A stretch of DNA of 64,000 nucleotides from Novosphingobium sp. (lineage in GTDB: Bacteria > Pseudomonadota > Alphaproteobacteria > Sphingomonadales > Sphingomonadaceae): NCBI RefSeq assembly GCF_027531025.1, contig NZ_JAPZQX010000009.1, positions 1 through 64,000 of the forward strand, written 5' to 3'. The translations under genes were made by a program, and so were the position numbers. The stretch's first letter is position 1, and each line of letters begins with the position of its first letter. The notes under the pieces are model-generated. The model saw only the letters and a program-made list of their open reading frames with translations. It searched no databases and was not told where the DNA came from. Of this stretch, positions 33,594 through 41,153 are shown piece after piece.

Positions 33594-34088
33594 GTGCGCC
33601 AAAGCAACAGGGAATTAATCAGAAAAGCTTTCAGAGACTGGGTTGATATCGATAGCTGGCAGGCACCTTGTGCCATCACGTTAACCCTCAGACAGGCGAT
33701 TTTTGTTAATGGCGATAATGGTTGCAGCCGCATTTCCATTACCCCTGTTGCAGCATCTCAGAATTTTCGGCATTTTATGAACCGCCTCAATCGGGCGGCA
33801 TTTGGCAAAGCTGCCCAGCGATATGGCAAAGGGCTAGCTGTCGTTCCAATCCTCGAAGGCACGCAGGATAAGCGGCTGCATTACCATGCCATCATTGATT
33901 GCCCCGGCAGGCTCCATGACCAGTTTCAGTCGGAGATCGTTAGCCACTGGCAATCAACCGATTGGGGCTACCACCAGACTGATTGCCAGCATGGCGCTGA
34001 CCATGGCTGGCTCGACTACATCACGAAGTTCAGGGACAAATCTGACTTCGTGGCATCGATAGACTTGATGAACCTTCGTCTCCCGTGA
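33594..34088 (+). CDS. HUH-type Rep endonuclease (single catalytic Tyr)
   Basis: 164 residues from a GTG. The three Rep motifs occur in order and at normal distances: motif 1 AITLTLRQ (27-34), motif 2 RLHYHAII with H96 and H98 as metal ligands, and motif 3 DYITK with Tyr142 and Lys145 (YxxK). Glu88 just upstream could complete the metal site. Such enzymes nick one strand and stay bound through Tyr to start rolling-circle replication or transfer. There is no helicase domain. It sits 68 bases after the polymerase in the same direction. A polymerase that may not need primers plus a nickase is an unusual combination. Confidence 0.75.
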   Translation: MRQSNRELIRKAFRDWVDIDSWQAPCAITLTLRQAIFVNGDNGCSRISITPVAASQNFRHFMNRLNRAAFGKAAQRYGKGLAVVPILEGTQDKRLHYHAIIDCPGRLHDQFQSEIVSHWQSTDWGYHQTDCQHGADHGWLDYITKFRDKSDFVASIDLMNLRLP

Positions 34089-34214
34089 TCGCTGGGTACA
34101 GACCCCTTTCACCCATCAAGCCGCTTTAATCTGAACCCAAGGGTCCGAGCCGCAACGGTCCTTGATCAATAACTATAACCCTAAAACACAACAATAATCC
34201 GGAAAGGAAGCTCA

Positions 34215-34544
34215 ATGGACCCCACATCTCTGATCAATTTCAACGCACCAAGTCCCCTTAGATCCCGCTTTGATGCAATCTGCCACGCAAGTGGCAGAAC
34301 GAGGACGTCAGTCCTCGTTGAACTGATGGCCGATTACATCCTCCATCAATCCCAGCTTCTCGCTACGAGAAACCACCAGTTCCAGATGGTTGATGAATTG
34401 CTGGGAGAAAATTCTGTTTCTAAGGGCGAGACATCGTTTCCGAGCAACCAGACCCTTGCCAGCCGAAACACCACTCAAACCCGTTCAAACAGGGAATTCG
34501 ACTTACCTGATTTCCTCGTTTCCGATGGTCAGGGAGATTGGTGA
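34215..34544 (+). CDS. Small protein, possible ribbon-helix-helix DNA-binding protein
   Basis: 109 residues with a good SD (GGAAAGGAAG). Residues 12-45 (SPLRSRFDAICHASGRTRTSVLVELMADYIL) fit a strand-helix-helix pattern typical of CopG/Arc-type regulators; the C-terminal half is polar and disordered. Stop and next ATG share one base. Could regulate the replication operon; tentative. Confidence 0.6.
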   Translation: MDPTSLINFNAPSPLRSRFDAICHASGRTRTSVLVELMADYILHQSQLLATRNHQFQMVDELLGENSVSKGETSFPSNQTLASRNTTQTRSNREFDLPDFLVSDGQGDW

Positions 34545-34708
34545 TGTTGTCGAAAATCCAGAAGCCGAAGACGAAGCAGGAGCTTATCAAGGCTTTGCAA
34601 TCAGCGCCCATCAAATCATTCGAGATCTATGAAGGTTCGGAGGTGAGCCTGATGCCTCAAAAGAATGAGCTGACCCGACAGGGCGCAACGATCATCGTTC
34701 TGAGGTAA
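34544..34708 (+). CDS. 54-aa basic protein coupled to the preceding gene
   Basis: Starts on the last base of the previous stop (TGATG) and encodes MLSKIQKPKTKQELIKAL, then a stretch ending RQGATIIVLR. A lysine-rich start followed by a small beta-rich tail. No family recognised. The overlap and coding-like composition support it. Confidence 0.6.
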   Translation: MLSKIQKPKTKQELIKALQSAPIKSFEIYEGSEVSLMPQKNELTRQGATIIVLR

Positions 34709-34723
34709 TCAGGCTCAATACGT

Positions 34724-35149
34724 TCAGGCGCTAGCCTTCTTACGCCCCCGCTTCTGCCCAGGCTTACGCCCCAACCCAATCTTCACCGCCAGCTCCTTGC
34801 GCTGCTCAGCATAAGCAGGAGCAACCAGCGGGTAGTCCTTCGGAAGCGACCAACGAGCCTTGTAGTATTCAGGGCTCATACCGTGCTCAGTGCTGAGGTG
34901 GCGCTTCAGCATCTTGCCCTTGAACCCGCATTCCAAGCAGGTGATTGCCTCAGGCTTCACAGACGATCTGACGGAGACCGCAGGGGTTAGCTTCTCTTCG
35001 ACAACTGGCTGAGTTGGTTCACCCGCAGCTGCCAGAGCTGAGAACACCGAACCGATCAGTACGGGAACAGCTTCTGCTACAGTTTCATTGTTGCTCACGT
35101 AAGCGGCAACAATGTCTGCCGTCAAAGTTACCAGCGCCTCGTGCTCCAT
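34724..35149 (-). CDS. MucR/Ros-family zinc-finger transcriptional regulator
   Basis: 141 residues. The zinc finger is CLECGFKGKMLKRHLSTEH (C2H2) near residue 75, followed by GMSPEYYKARWSLPKDYPLVAPAYAEQR, both highly typical of MucR/Ros. The tail is very basic (GRKPGQKRGRKK). In alphaproteobacteria such proteins silence AT-rich target promoters. In this element it may control replication, excision or cargo genes. It faces the small-gene pair to the left. Confidence 0.92.
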   Translation of the reverse strand: MEHEALVTLTADIVAAYVSNNETVAEAVPVLIGSVFSALAAAGEPTQPVVEEKLTPAVSVRSSVKPEAITCLECGFKGKMLKRHLSTEHGMSPEYYKARWSLPKDYPLVAPAYAEQRKELAVKIGLGRKPGQKRGRKKASA

Positions 35150-35246
35150 CTACGACCCCGTTATTTTCATATTTGGAAGTATACCATCTGCTTCAGCAGA
35201 GACCTCACTCAATTCGTCACAACAATTAGTTGGATTAGCCGAAGTG

Positions 35247-35495
35247 TCAAATGGATCGGCTGCCGCCACCTGACAGGGATGAAAAGCGGTAGAGAAACTT
35301 ACGGTTCGGTCTTGGATTGGTGCTCGATCCGACCAGAACCCAGATGTCATCACCATCAACCTGGACGCCGTGCACTCGATCGTGCGGCGGTCGAATATTG
35401 GTGCAGGGGATGTACCGCTTCATGCTTTCGCCTGGACGGATAACCTCCAAGCGGTTCCTGTTTGCATCATACAAAGCGCATCCAGCACTACCCAT
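35247..35495 (-). CDS. Small hypothetical protein
   Basis: 82 residues with AGGA seven bases before the ATG. Contains two short beta-rich blocks (CALYDANRNRLEVIRPGE; DDIWVLVGSSTNPRPNRKFLYRF). No known family. No transmembrane segment. Confidence 0.5.
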   Translation of the reverse strand: MGSAGCALYDANRNRLEVIRPGESMKRYIPCTNIRPPHDRVHGVQVDGDDIWVLVGSSTNPRPNRKFLYRFSSLSGGGSRSI

Positions 35496-35883
35496 GCACT
35501 GATCCTATGGCTGGATGAACTGGTTGTAAAACTGAGATGAGCGATCTCAAGCCGCCCTACCGAAAATGTAAATCGGTCAAAACAAAAGCCCAGCACCAAT
35601 CCGATTGGTGCTGGGCTAGTGACAGGGAATCGGGTCGCTGAATTCCCTCGGGAGTCATCAGCTTCAAATCACGTTTGTGCGCAGTCCGATTTGATCAACA
35701 TCAAATCGACCGAAATTAAGCCGCCCTTCTCGATCTGTCAGAGTTGGCAGTGACCTATAGGCCAAACCCACCACCGTTACTTCCTCTACCCCATTAATGG
35801 CGCAGAGCCTTGTTGCCCAGCCTGCCGATCCATCAGAGCCCGTCAAACATAAACGTTGGTTTGCTTTTGACGGAAAACAGAAA
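35496..35883. other. Mostly non-coding interval with a strong hairpin
   Basis: Contains the hairpin at 35587-35617. A possible 60-codon minus-strand frame (35664-35846) from a TTG without SD is the only alternative content; the hairpin would terminate it, so it is not fully excluded. Confidence 0.4.
35587..35617 (-). terminator. Strong terminator-like hairpin (minus strand)
   Basis: AGCCCAGCACCAAT-CCG-ATTGGTGCTGGGCT, perfect 14-bp stem; on the minus strand it is followed by TTTTGTTTT. Confidence 0.75.
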
Positions 35884-36531
35884 ATGGCTCGATATGTTGC
35901 CTATTTCAGGGTCTCGACTGAGAAGCAGGGCAAGTCAGGACTAGGGCTTGCTGCCCAACACTCCCTCATTGAGCGGTTCCTACCCGATAACGATGAAGTG
36001 ATCGCCGAATATGTCGAGGTCCAATCGGGCAAGAACGACGAACGGTTGGAACTGTGGAAGGCAATTAATCACGCCAAGCGGAATGATGCCAAGCTGCTGA
36101 TCGCAAAGCTGGACCGCTTCTCCCGCAAGGTCAGCTTCATTGCATCGATCATGGAGCAAGGGATTGGGCTGGTGGTTGCTGAGATGCCAAACGCCACCGA
36201 CTTCCAGCTGCACATCTTCGCCGCCCTCGCCCAGGAGGAGCGCCGCCTAATCTCGGAACGGACCCGCAATGCCCTAGCCGAGGCAAAGAAGCGAGGTGTT
36301 CAACTTGGAAAGAACGGGAAGCTGCTGGCGGAGCGAAACCGCAAGGCTGCCGACGAGAGAGCAGAGACTTTGCGCCCAATGATAATGCCAATGGTCGATG
36401 CTGGCTTGTCACTGAGCGAGATTGCCCGCCGCCTGAATGGTATGGGGATCGCCACGGTTCGAGGTGGCCGTTTCTATCCCGAACATGTCAGTTTACTGAT
36501 GGCTCGATTTCGACGCCGCCTATCCAGATAG
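35884..36531 (+). CDS. Small serine recombinase (resolvase/invertase)
   Basis: 215 residues from the ATG of MARYVAYFRVSTEKQ (SD GGAAAA); upstream in-frame codons do not fit the family. Catalytic Ser in FRVST; LLIAKLDRFSRKV carries the conserved Arg pair; AQEERRLISERTRNAL is the E helix; the C-terminal HTH is LSLSEIARRLNGMGIATVRGG. It would resolve element dimers or invert a segment; no res site was identified. A second recombinase beside the tyrosine integrase is notable. Confidence 0.88.
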   Translation: MARYVAYFRVSTEKQGKSGLGLAAQHSLIERFLPDNDEVIAEYVEVQSGKNDERLELWKAINHAKRNDAKLLIAKLDRFSRKVSFIASIMEQGIGLVVAEMPNATDFQLHIFAALAQEERRLISERTRNALAEAKKRGVQLGKNGKLLAERNRKAADERAETLRPMIMPMVDAGLSLSEIARRLNGMGIATVRGGRFYPEHVSLLMARFRRRLSR

Positions 36532-36597
36532 AACGCCCTGTATCTTGCTTGAGCATCGATCGCGCTTCAATATCACCCCACAGAATCAAGTTCATCT

Positions 36598-37089
36598 TTG
36601 GGGGTTATGTTGCTCAACAATTCCAATGCTCTCACGAACGTCGAAAAATCGACTTCATTAAAGGATCTGCGCACCACCATCGCAAACGCCAAGTCTAACA
36701 TCGCTGCGGGCAAAGATGTTGAGATTTCGCAGAAAGTCCATGATGCGGCCGTAAGCCGATTTTGGCAGGTCTCGGCTTCTAAGCACCAGGCTGGCGCAGA
36801 GGTTGATCAGGCGCTTTGGGAGGCGCTGTACGCCTACGAATATCTCAAATCGATTGAGAATGAGAGGCCTACACGAGCTACCTACCTCCGGCGGAAGATC
36901 AAAGACACCGACATTCTAAGCGCTGTTTCGACCAGCGTTCTAAAGGGTGGAAAAACTGCTGGTTTGCAAGCCTTGCGCGACATGGGCCGCTTGGATGCAT
37001 CGTTTGAAGCCGTTGTCGTAAAGTACTCAGGAGCGTTTGATGCTGCGGTTGTCGCCGCAGCTAAAAAGACGCTGACCGATTACAGCTGA
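36598..37089 (+). CDS. Hypothetical protein, paralogue of the protein at 28572
   Basis: 163 residues if started at TTG, or 160 from the ATG at 36607; neither has a well-spaced SD. Helical, soluble. The C-terminal half aligns by eye with the 28572 protein (shared YE.L.S...R.TRAT, then FEAVVV / IEALVV and AAVVAAAKKTL / YVVVAAYKRL). The pair flanks the replication genes in opposite orientations. Confidence 0.65.
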   Translation: MGVMLLNNSNALTNVEKSTSLKDLRTTIANAKSNIAAGKDVEISQKVHDAAVSRFWQVSASKHQAGAEVDQALWEALYAYEYLKSIENERPTRATYLRRKIKDTDILSAVSTSVLKGGKTAGLQALRDMGRLDASFEAVVVKYSGAFDAAVVAAAKKTLTDYS

Positions 37090-37100
37090 GCCCTGTCGAG

Positions 37101-37280
37101 TTGGAGCGATGTGACATTACCACGGCAGATCCTCACGTTTCAGCCATTCTAGCTGAGGCGAAATCATTGCATCAATCGGCTATCGCGGAATTAGGAGCAC
37201 CATATGACAACCCGTTGCCGAGGCTTCGGAAGGCTCTGAAACTGCTTCGAGACGCCAGCATTCTTGCCGAAGACTCCTAG
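37101..37280 (+). CDS. Possible 59-aa protein
   Basis: Open frame with protein-like composition (DITTADPHVSAILAEAKS, then LPRLRKALKLLRDASILAEDS) starting 12 bases after the previous stop. The only available start is a TTG without a good SD, so it is weakly supported. Confidence 0.35.
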   Translation: MERCDITTADPHVSAILAEAKSLHQSAIAELGAPYDNPLPRLRKALKLLRDASILAEDS

Positions 37281-37287
37281 TTCGACG

Positions 37288-37440
37288 ATGCGGGAGGCCC
37301 TGAAGCAGCTATACCAGCAGCAAGGTCAAATACAGGCGATGATCGCACAGCTCGAGACCAGACGATCTCAACCCACATCATCCCTATGGCTGCTGGTTAG
37401 CATTCTGATTTTTCTAATTTTTTGTTATTTTGCGTTCTAG
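37288..37440 (+). CDS. 50-aa protein with C-terminal membrane helix
   Basis: ATG to stop encodes MREALKQLYQQQGQIQAMIA, a Gln-rich amphipathic helix, then SLWLLVSILIFLIFCYFAF, a clear single membrane segment at the extreme C-terminus. This tail-anchored layout resembles small phage holin/spanin-like or toxin peptides, but nothing proves such a role. Stop overlaps the end of the convergent next gene by four bases. Confidence 0.5.
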   Translation: MREALKQLYQQQGQIQAMIAQLETRRSQPTSSLWLLVSILIFLIFCYFAF

Positions 37441-37799
37441 GTTCGGGCTTTAAACTTAGCTCGTATCGCTGCTGAAACTTTTGCAAGCTGGTCGTCGAAA
37501 TCGCCCTGACCGATCATCGTACGGATTGAACATAACGCTGCTTCCACCTGATCAAGGTCAGTGCACTGAACTGCAAACATACCCTTCTTCAGTTCGATCT
37601 GTTGGCGGCCGTATTTGATGGGCAAGACATAGCAGCCATCTTCATCTAGCCGCGCCCAGGCTGCTTGTTGAGGCTTGCCCGCAATCATCTGACGAACATA
37701 GCCGATCTGCTGATCGATCCGCATGACCAGCTTTTGACGTCGCTGAATAACAGGCTCGACCTGCTTCGGCTTAGCGCTGGCTACAAATTTGAGTTCCAC
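37437..37799 (-). CDS. Hypothetical protein, 120 aa
   Basis: Soluble and basic at both ends (MELKFVASAKPKQVEPVIQR; AIRAKFKART). The middle KPQQAAWARLDEDGCYVLPIKYGRQQIELKKGM has beta character typical of small element-encoded proteins of unknown function. GGAGA at 3-8 bases upstream supports the start. No family recognised. Confidence 0.6.
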   Translation of the reverse strand: MELKFVASAKPKQVEPVIQRRQKLVMRIDQQIGYVRQMIAGKPQQAAWARLDEDGCYVLPIKYGRQQIELKKGMFAVQCTDLDQVEAALCSIRTMIGQGDFDDQLAKVSAAIRAKFKART

Positions 37800-37891
37800 G
37801 GCGGCATCTCCTTTCAGTTGATACCGCCGGGTCCCCCCACATTTTATATAAGTCCACGAGCCTTATAGCATCGCTCTAGCTTAATTGCCGT

Positions 37892-38422
37892 TCAGTCCAA
37901 CGTGCGCTTCGCTGCGGCCCTGACGTCGGGATCCGCATCCTTGAGGAGCTGCTTCGCAATGCTTTTCGCAATACCCCAACAGCCGGCCAATGCGCGCCGA
38001 ACATCAGGATCGCTGTGATCTCTGAGCACCGCTGCAACCTCGTTGGTATCAGCATTGCTGTATTCGTTGATGCGTCCCGCAATGGTGCGAGCGCAGTCTA
38101 GATCCAGATTGATGAACTCAATCAACTTTTCAGTCGTAGCCCACTCACTGAATGGCGTCTGACCACACAGCCTGCGTCGGACGTCTATCGAATTGTCATT
38201 TGCTAACAGTTCGACGGTTTCTTCGGATATGCAGTCTTTATAAGCGACATCGGCGCGCACCTCGGAAGAGGGGCTCATTGCAAGAAAATGCAGGATATCC
38301 TGGCTATCGGCAGCATCGGGTATGCCGCTCGACATTCGCGAAAGAACCTCTGACCCGATTTCAAATCTCTTCTCTTCCCCGCCATCAATCTGAACCAGCA
38401 GGCTGAACTTCACACTTTTCAC
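37892..38422 (-). CDS. HEAT/LRV-like repeat protein
   Basis: 176 residues. After a beta-rich N-terminus it contains repeated short helices of the form S..DVRR.L / SDPDVRRALAG / ADPDVRAAAKRTL, matching HEAT or leucine-rich-variant repeats. Such proteins mediate protein contacts. It lies between a hypothetical gene and the integrase, possibly cotranscribed (18-base gap from integrase stop). Function unknown. Confidence 0.65.
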   Translation of the reverse strand: MKSVKFSLLVQIDGGEEKRFEIGSEVLSRMSSGIPDAADSQDILHFLAMSPSSEVRADVAYKDCISEETVELLANDNSIDVRRRLCGQTPFSEWATTEKLIEFINLDLDCARTIAGRINEYSNADTNEVAAVLRDHSDPDVRRALAGCWGIAKSIAKQLLKDADPDVRAAAKRTLD

Positions 38423-38440
38423 GGCAACCTCATTTCTAGA

Positions 38441-39748
38441 TCAATCAGTTAACCAGCTTAGTGACGTTTTGGCACCCGATACCGTTTTTTTGATTCTTTT
38501 AGTCAGCTCGTCGGCAGCTGCAATGTTTGAAGTGTGGCCGTAGTACTGCTCCAGCATCGCGACCGACGTTCCCATGTTCTTTGCCAGCGTGAACTGGTGG
38601 ACGCCATTCTGAAGGCGGAAAGTCGCATAGGTGTGCCTGAGAGAGTAAAGCGTTCGCACCTGACCATGCGTGTCTCTCTCAACATTGGCCGATTTGAGCA
38701 GTGCCGCGAATGATTTTTTGAACGATCCGATTTCCGATCCGTCTTTGTGGCAGAACACCAGGCTCTCAGGATCCAGTTTTGGATGTGGAATGTCATCCGT
38801 CGCCAGCTCCTCAATTCTGAGGTCGTGGATCCGCTTGAGGTATGTTTTGATTTCCGACGATGCCGCCACAACCTCACGTTTGCCTGTTTTGCCAGACACG
38901 GTCAGGACGATGTTCGGTGGAGTATCAGGGCCACCGCCGACTTCGCGAATATCCCTCCATTTAAGAATTCGGGCTTCACCCACACGGATGCCTGTGTTCG
39001 CTAGAATCAGAACATAGTCTCTGAGCATCATGCGGTCACGTCTAACCGCCTTATTCTCGACCTTGATGAACTCTCTGAGATGGCGTGTCAGTCGCTGCCA
39101 ATCTCTCGGATCGAAGTGCGGCCTGCGTGCAGCTTGCCCATTCGTCTTCGGGAACCTTGGCATCCGATCGAGGTAGCCCTCGTCGATCGTCCACTGGAGG
39201 AAGTGTTTCAGGTCGGAGTAAATCCGCTTGATCGTGTTGGGGGACAGCCTGCCATCCCTGGCGTTCTCAATAAGCTTGTCGACAAGCTTGGAAATCATTG
39301 CCGGCGACAGGTCCTCGAACAGCTTCTTTGCCCAGTGGGGCTTGATTCTGTTCATCAGCAAGATCTTGTAGCGGATCGATAGCCGCTCCTTGTCCACCTC
39401 GATCCGGCGCACGTAGGCATCAATGGCGGGTCCAATCCGCTTTCCGACGACCGTCTCACCCGTCAGCGATTTGACCAGCTGCTGATTGTAGAGGTCATCG
39501 GCGAACTTGAACGCCTGATGCTCATCGCCAGTACCAGTGCTGCGGGTAATGTAGCCCTTGGTGTTGGGGATCTTGATCCGGCACAGCCAAGTTGGCTTTT
39601 TGAAGTCGGATCGCTGGTAGAGATAGATAGCACCCTCACGGAACGTCTTTGACGCCGTGACCATGCTTTTGGCGTTATCTGCAGAACCCTTCGCCACCAA
39701 TCCCCCGAAATTCAATCCGTCATTCGAATCCGAACACGATCCGAACAT
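38441..39748 (-). CDS. Tyrosine integrase targeting tRNA-Gly
   Basis: Up to 435 residues. The N-terminal region is an AP2-like arm-binding part (KTFREGAIYLYQRSDFKKP); the core-binding SAM-like domain is about 105-195. The catalytic domain has R255 in TGIRVGEAR, K287 in GKTGK, R371 in SLRHTYAT and nucleophile Y402 in LEQYYGHT. The usual box II His is Tyr and the usual late LGH reads MGT, as in some phage integrases. Adjacent to the intact tRNA and att, and paralogous to the truncated copy at 123-863. The start is uncertain: the longest frame begins within an arm repeat; a GTG or the ATG at residue 29 is possible. Confidence 0.92.
   Translation of the reverse strand: MFGSCSDSNDGLNFGGLVAKGSADNAKSMVTASKTFREGAIYLYQRSDFKKPTWLCRIKIPNTKGYITRSTGTGDEHQAFKFADDLYNQQLVKSLTGETVVGKRIGPAIDAYVRRIEVDKERLSIRYKILLMNRIKPHWAKKLFEDLSPAMISKLVDKLIENARDGRLSPNTIKRIYSDLKHFLQWTIDEGYLDRMPRFPKTNGQAARRPHFDPRDWQRLTRHLREFIKVENKAVRRDRMMLRDYVLILANTGIRVGEARILKWRDIREVGGGPDTPPNIVLTVSGKTGKREVVAASSEIKTYLKRIHDLRIEELATDDIPHPKLDPESLVFCHKDGSEIGSFKKSFAALLKSANVERDTHGQVRTLYSLRHTYATFRLQNGVHQFTLAKNMGTSVAMLEQYYGHTSNIAAADELTKRIKKTVSGAKTSLSWLTD
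39728..39745. repeat. Arm-type repeat copy 5
   Basis: Exact ATCCGAACACGATCCGAA at the 5' end of the intact integrase gene; binding here could also autoregulate it. Confidence 0.72.
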
Positions 39749-39886
39749 GCGATTTTTTCACGATCGGGGAAACGGGCTCGGTGAAATTCTCCGAATTTGG
39801 AAAACCGCACCTGCCTGCCACGAGCTGGGAAGAATTGGAGCATACCGCAAACGGTAGCGGAATCAGGCGTTCTCGGACCCGCTGAA

Positions 39887-39924
39887 ATCCGAACATATTC
39901 CCGAAAATCCGAACACAATCCGAA
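39887..39924. repeat. Arm-type repeat copy 6 plus a half-site
   Basis: Half-site ATCCGAACA at 39887 followed by ATCCGAACACAATCCGAA at 39907 (one mismatch). Between integrase and tRNA, the normal position of attR/attL arm sites. Confidence 0.68.
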
Positions 39925-39982
39925 CACGGCAAAATCAGCCGCTTCCGCCGGATAGCGAATTTTTAAATAGTTAGATTTTATA

Positions 39983-40035
39983 GGAAAACTGGAGCGGGCG
40001 AAGGGATTCGAACCCTCGACCCCAACCTTGGCAAG
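39983..40035. repeat. att copy 3, within the intact tRNA-Gly
   Basis: The reference copy of the 53-bp repeat. It covers seven bases past the CCA and the 3' half of the tRNA; integration therefore leaves the tRNA complete. Confidence 0.93.
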
Positions 40036-40064
40036 GTTGTGCTCTACCCCTGAGCTACGCCCGC
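39990..40064 (-). tRNA. tRNA-Gly (anticodon GCC)
   Basis: Full cloverleaf on the minus strand: acceptor GCGGGCG pairs with CGCCCGC; D-arm GCTC/GAGC; anticodon arm CAACC-TTGCCAA-GGTTG with GCC; T-arm GAGGG-TTCGAAT-CCCTT (the closing pair is G-T); TCCA end encoded. Site of integration of the element array. Confidence 0.97.
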
Positions 40065-40247
40065 TCTGAACGTCCAAAGCCCGCTTGCCGGTTCGGCAGG
40101 GGCCGGGGAGAGGCGCGCGGTTAGCATCGGGTATGGCGCTTGCCAAGGGGAAAATGCGCTTCTTTTGAAAGAGCCGCATTGGCCCTTCACAAACCGGCGC
40201 AAAAGCCCACATTGGGGCCAAGCGCAGATTCAACTGGAGTTCTTCCC

Positions 40248-41153
40248 TTGGCAAGCATGGGCCTCAGCATTGACGAGCAGAAGGCGGTCGACCGGTTCCG
40301 CAAGACCGTGGTCGAACCGTCGATGAGCAGCCTCGTCATCCTCGATTTCTGGGCCGAATGGTGCGGCCCCTGCAAGGCGCTGACCCCGGTGCTGGAGAAG
40401 GTCGCCGCAGAATATGCCGACAAGGGCGTGGTCCTGGCCAAGGTCAACGTGGACGAGGAACAGTTCATCGCCGCGCAGTTCCAGGTGCGATCGATCCCCA
40501 CGGTCTATGCCATGTTCCAGGGCCAGCCGGTGGCCGACCTGACCAATGCCCGCAGCGAATCGCAGCTGAAGGGCATTCTCGATCAGCTGCTGGCCAAGCT
40601 GCCGGTGCAGCCCGGCGGCGCGGCCCCGGCGCAGGATGTGGCCCCTTTGATCGCCATGGGCGAGGACGTGCTGGCGAGCGGCGATGCCGAACGGGCCGCC
40701 GGGATTTTCATGCAGATCGCCGAGATGGCGCCGGACAATGGCGCCGCCCAGGCCGGGCTGGTGCGCGCGCTGGCCGCAGCAGGCCATATCGAGGAAGCCG
40801 AAGCCGTGCTGGCCGCCCTGCCCGATTCGCTGGCCAAGGATGCCGAGGTGGCCCGCGCCCGCACCGCGCTGGACCTCGCCAAGGACCGCCCCGCCGACGA
40901 TGAGCTGGCCGGGCTGAAGGCCGCCGCCACGCCCGGCAATCCGGACGGGCAACTGGCCTATGCCACCGCCGCCTTTGCCGCCGGTCAGCGCGATGCCGCG
41001 GCGGAAACCCTGTTGGCGATGATCGCGGCCGACCGCGAATGGAACGACGGCGCGGCAAAGGCCAAGCTGTTGCAGATCTTCGAAGCTGTGGGGCTGGAAG
41101 ACCCCTGGGTTGCCGCCCAGCGCCGCAAGCTTTCACTGGTGCTGTTCGGGTGA
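40248..41153 (+). CDS. Thioredoxin with C-terminal TPR domain (CnoX-like)
   Basis: 301 residues from a TTG with GGAG 8 bases upstream; the ATG three codons later lacks an SD. Thioredoxin fold with WCGPCK near residue 45 and the cis-Pro in VRSIPTVY. After residue 120 come TPR-like helices rich in Ala (GDAERAAGIFMQIAEMAP, AGHIEEAEAVLAALP). This is the architecture of CnoX/YbbN, a chaperone-linked thioredoxin guarding substrates from oxidation. Overlaps the next gene by four bases (GTGA). Confidence 0.88.
   Translation: MASMGLSIDEQKAVDRFRKTVVEPSMSSLVILDFWAEWCGPCKALTPVLEKVAAEYADKGVVLAKVNVDEEQFIAAQFQVRSIPTVYAMFQGQPVADLTNARSESQLKGILDQLLAKLPVQPGGAAPAQDVAPLIAMGEDVLASGDAERAAGIFMQIAEMAPDNGAAQAGLVRALAAAGHIEEAEAVLAALPDSLAKDAEVARARTALDLAKDRPADDELAGLKAAATPGNPDGQLAYATAAFAAGQRDAAAETLLAMIAADREWNDGAAKAKLLQIFEAVGLEDPWVAAQRRKLSLVLFG

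Larger units (their letters stand above)
11635..40035. mobile_element. 28-kb integrated unit between perfect att copies 2 and 3
   Basis: Flanked by identical 53-bp repeats, with an intact tyrosine integrase at the tRNA end. It contains catabolic cargo (to about 28.3 kb) and a DNA-polymerase/Rep replication module (28.5-39.7 kb). Internal joint at about 28.23-28.45 kb with a relic integrase start and a degenerate att, so it is probably a fusion of two older elements. Base composition is visibly lower in GC than the flanking core. Confidence 0.75.

Noticed and set aside
35664..35846. 60-codon minus-strand frame
   Set aside because: TTG start without SD and overlap with sequence upstream of the recombinase; kept only as a possible source of the nearby terminator.
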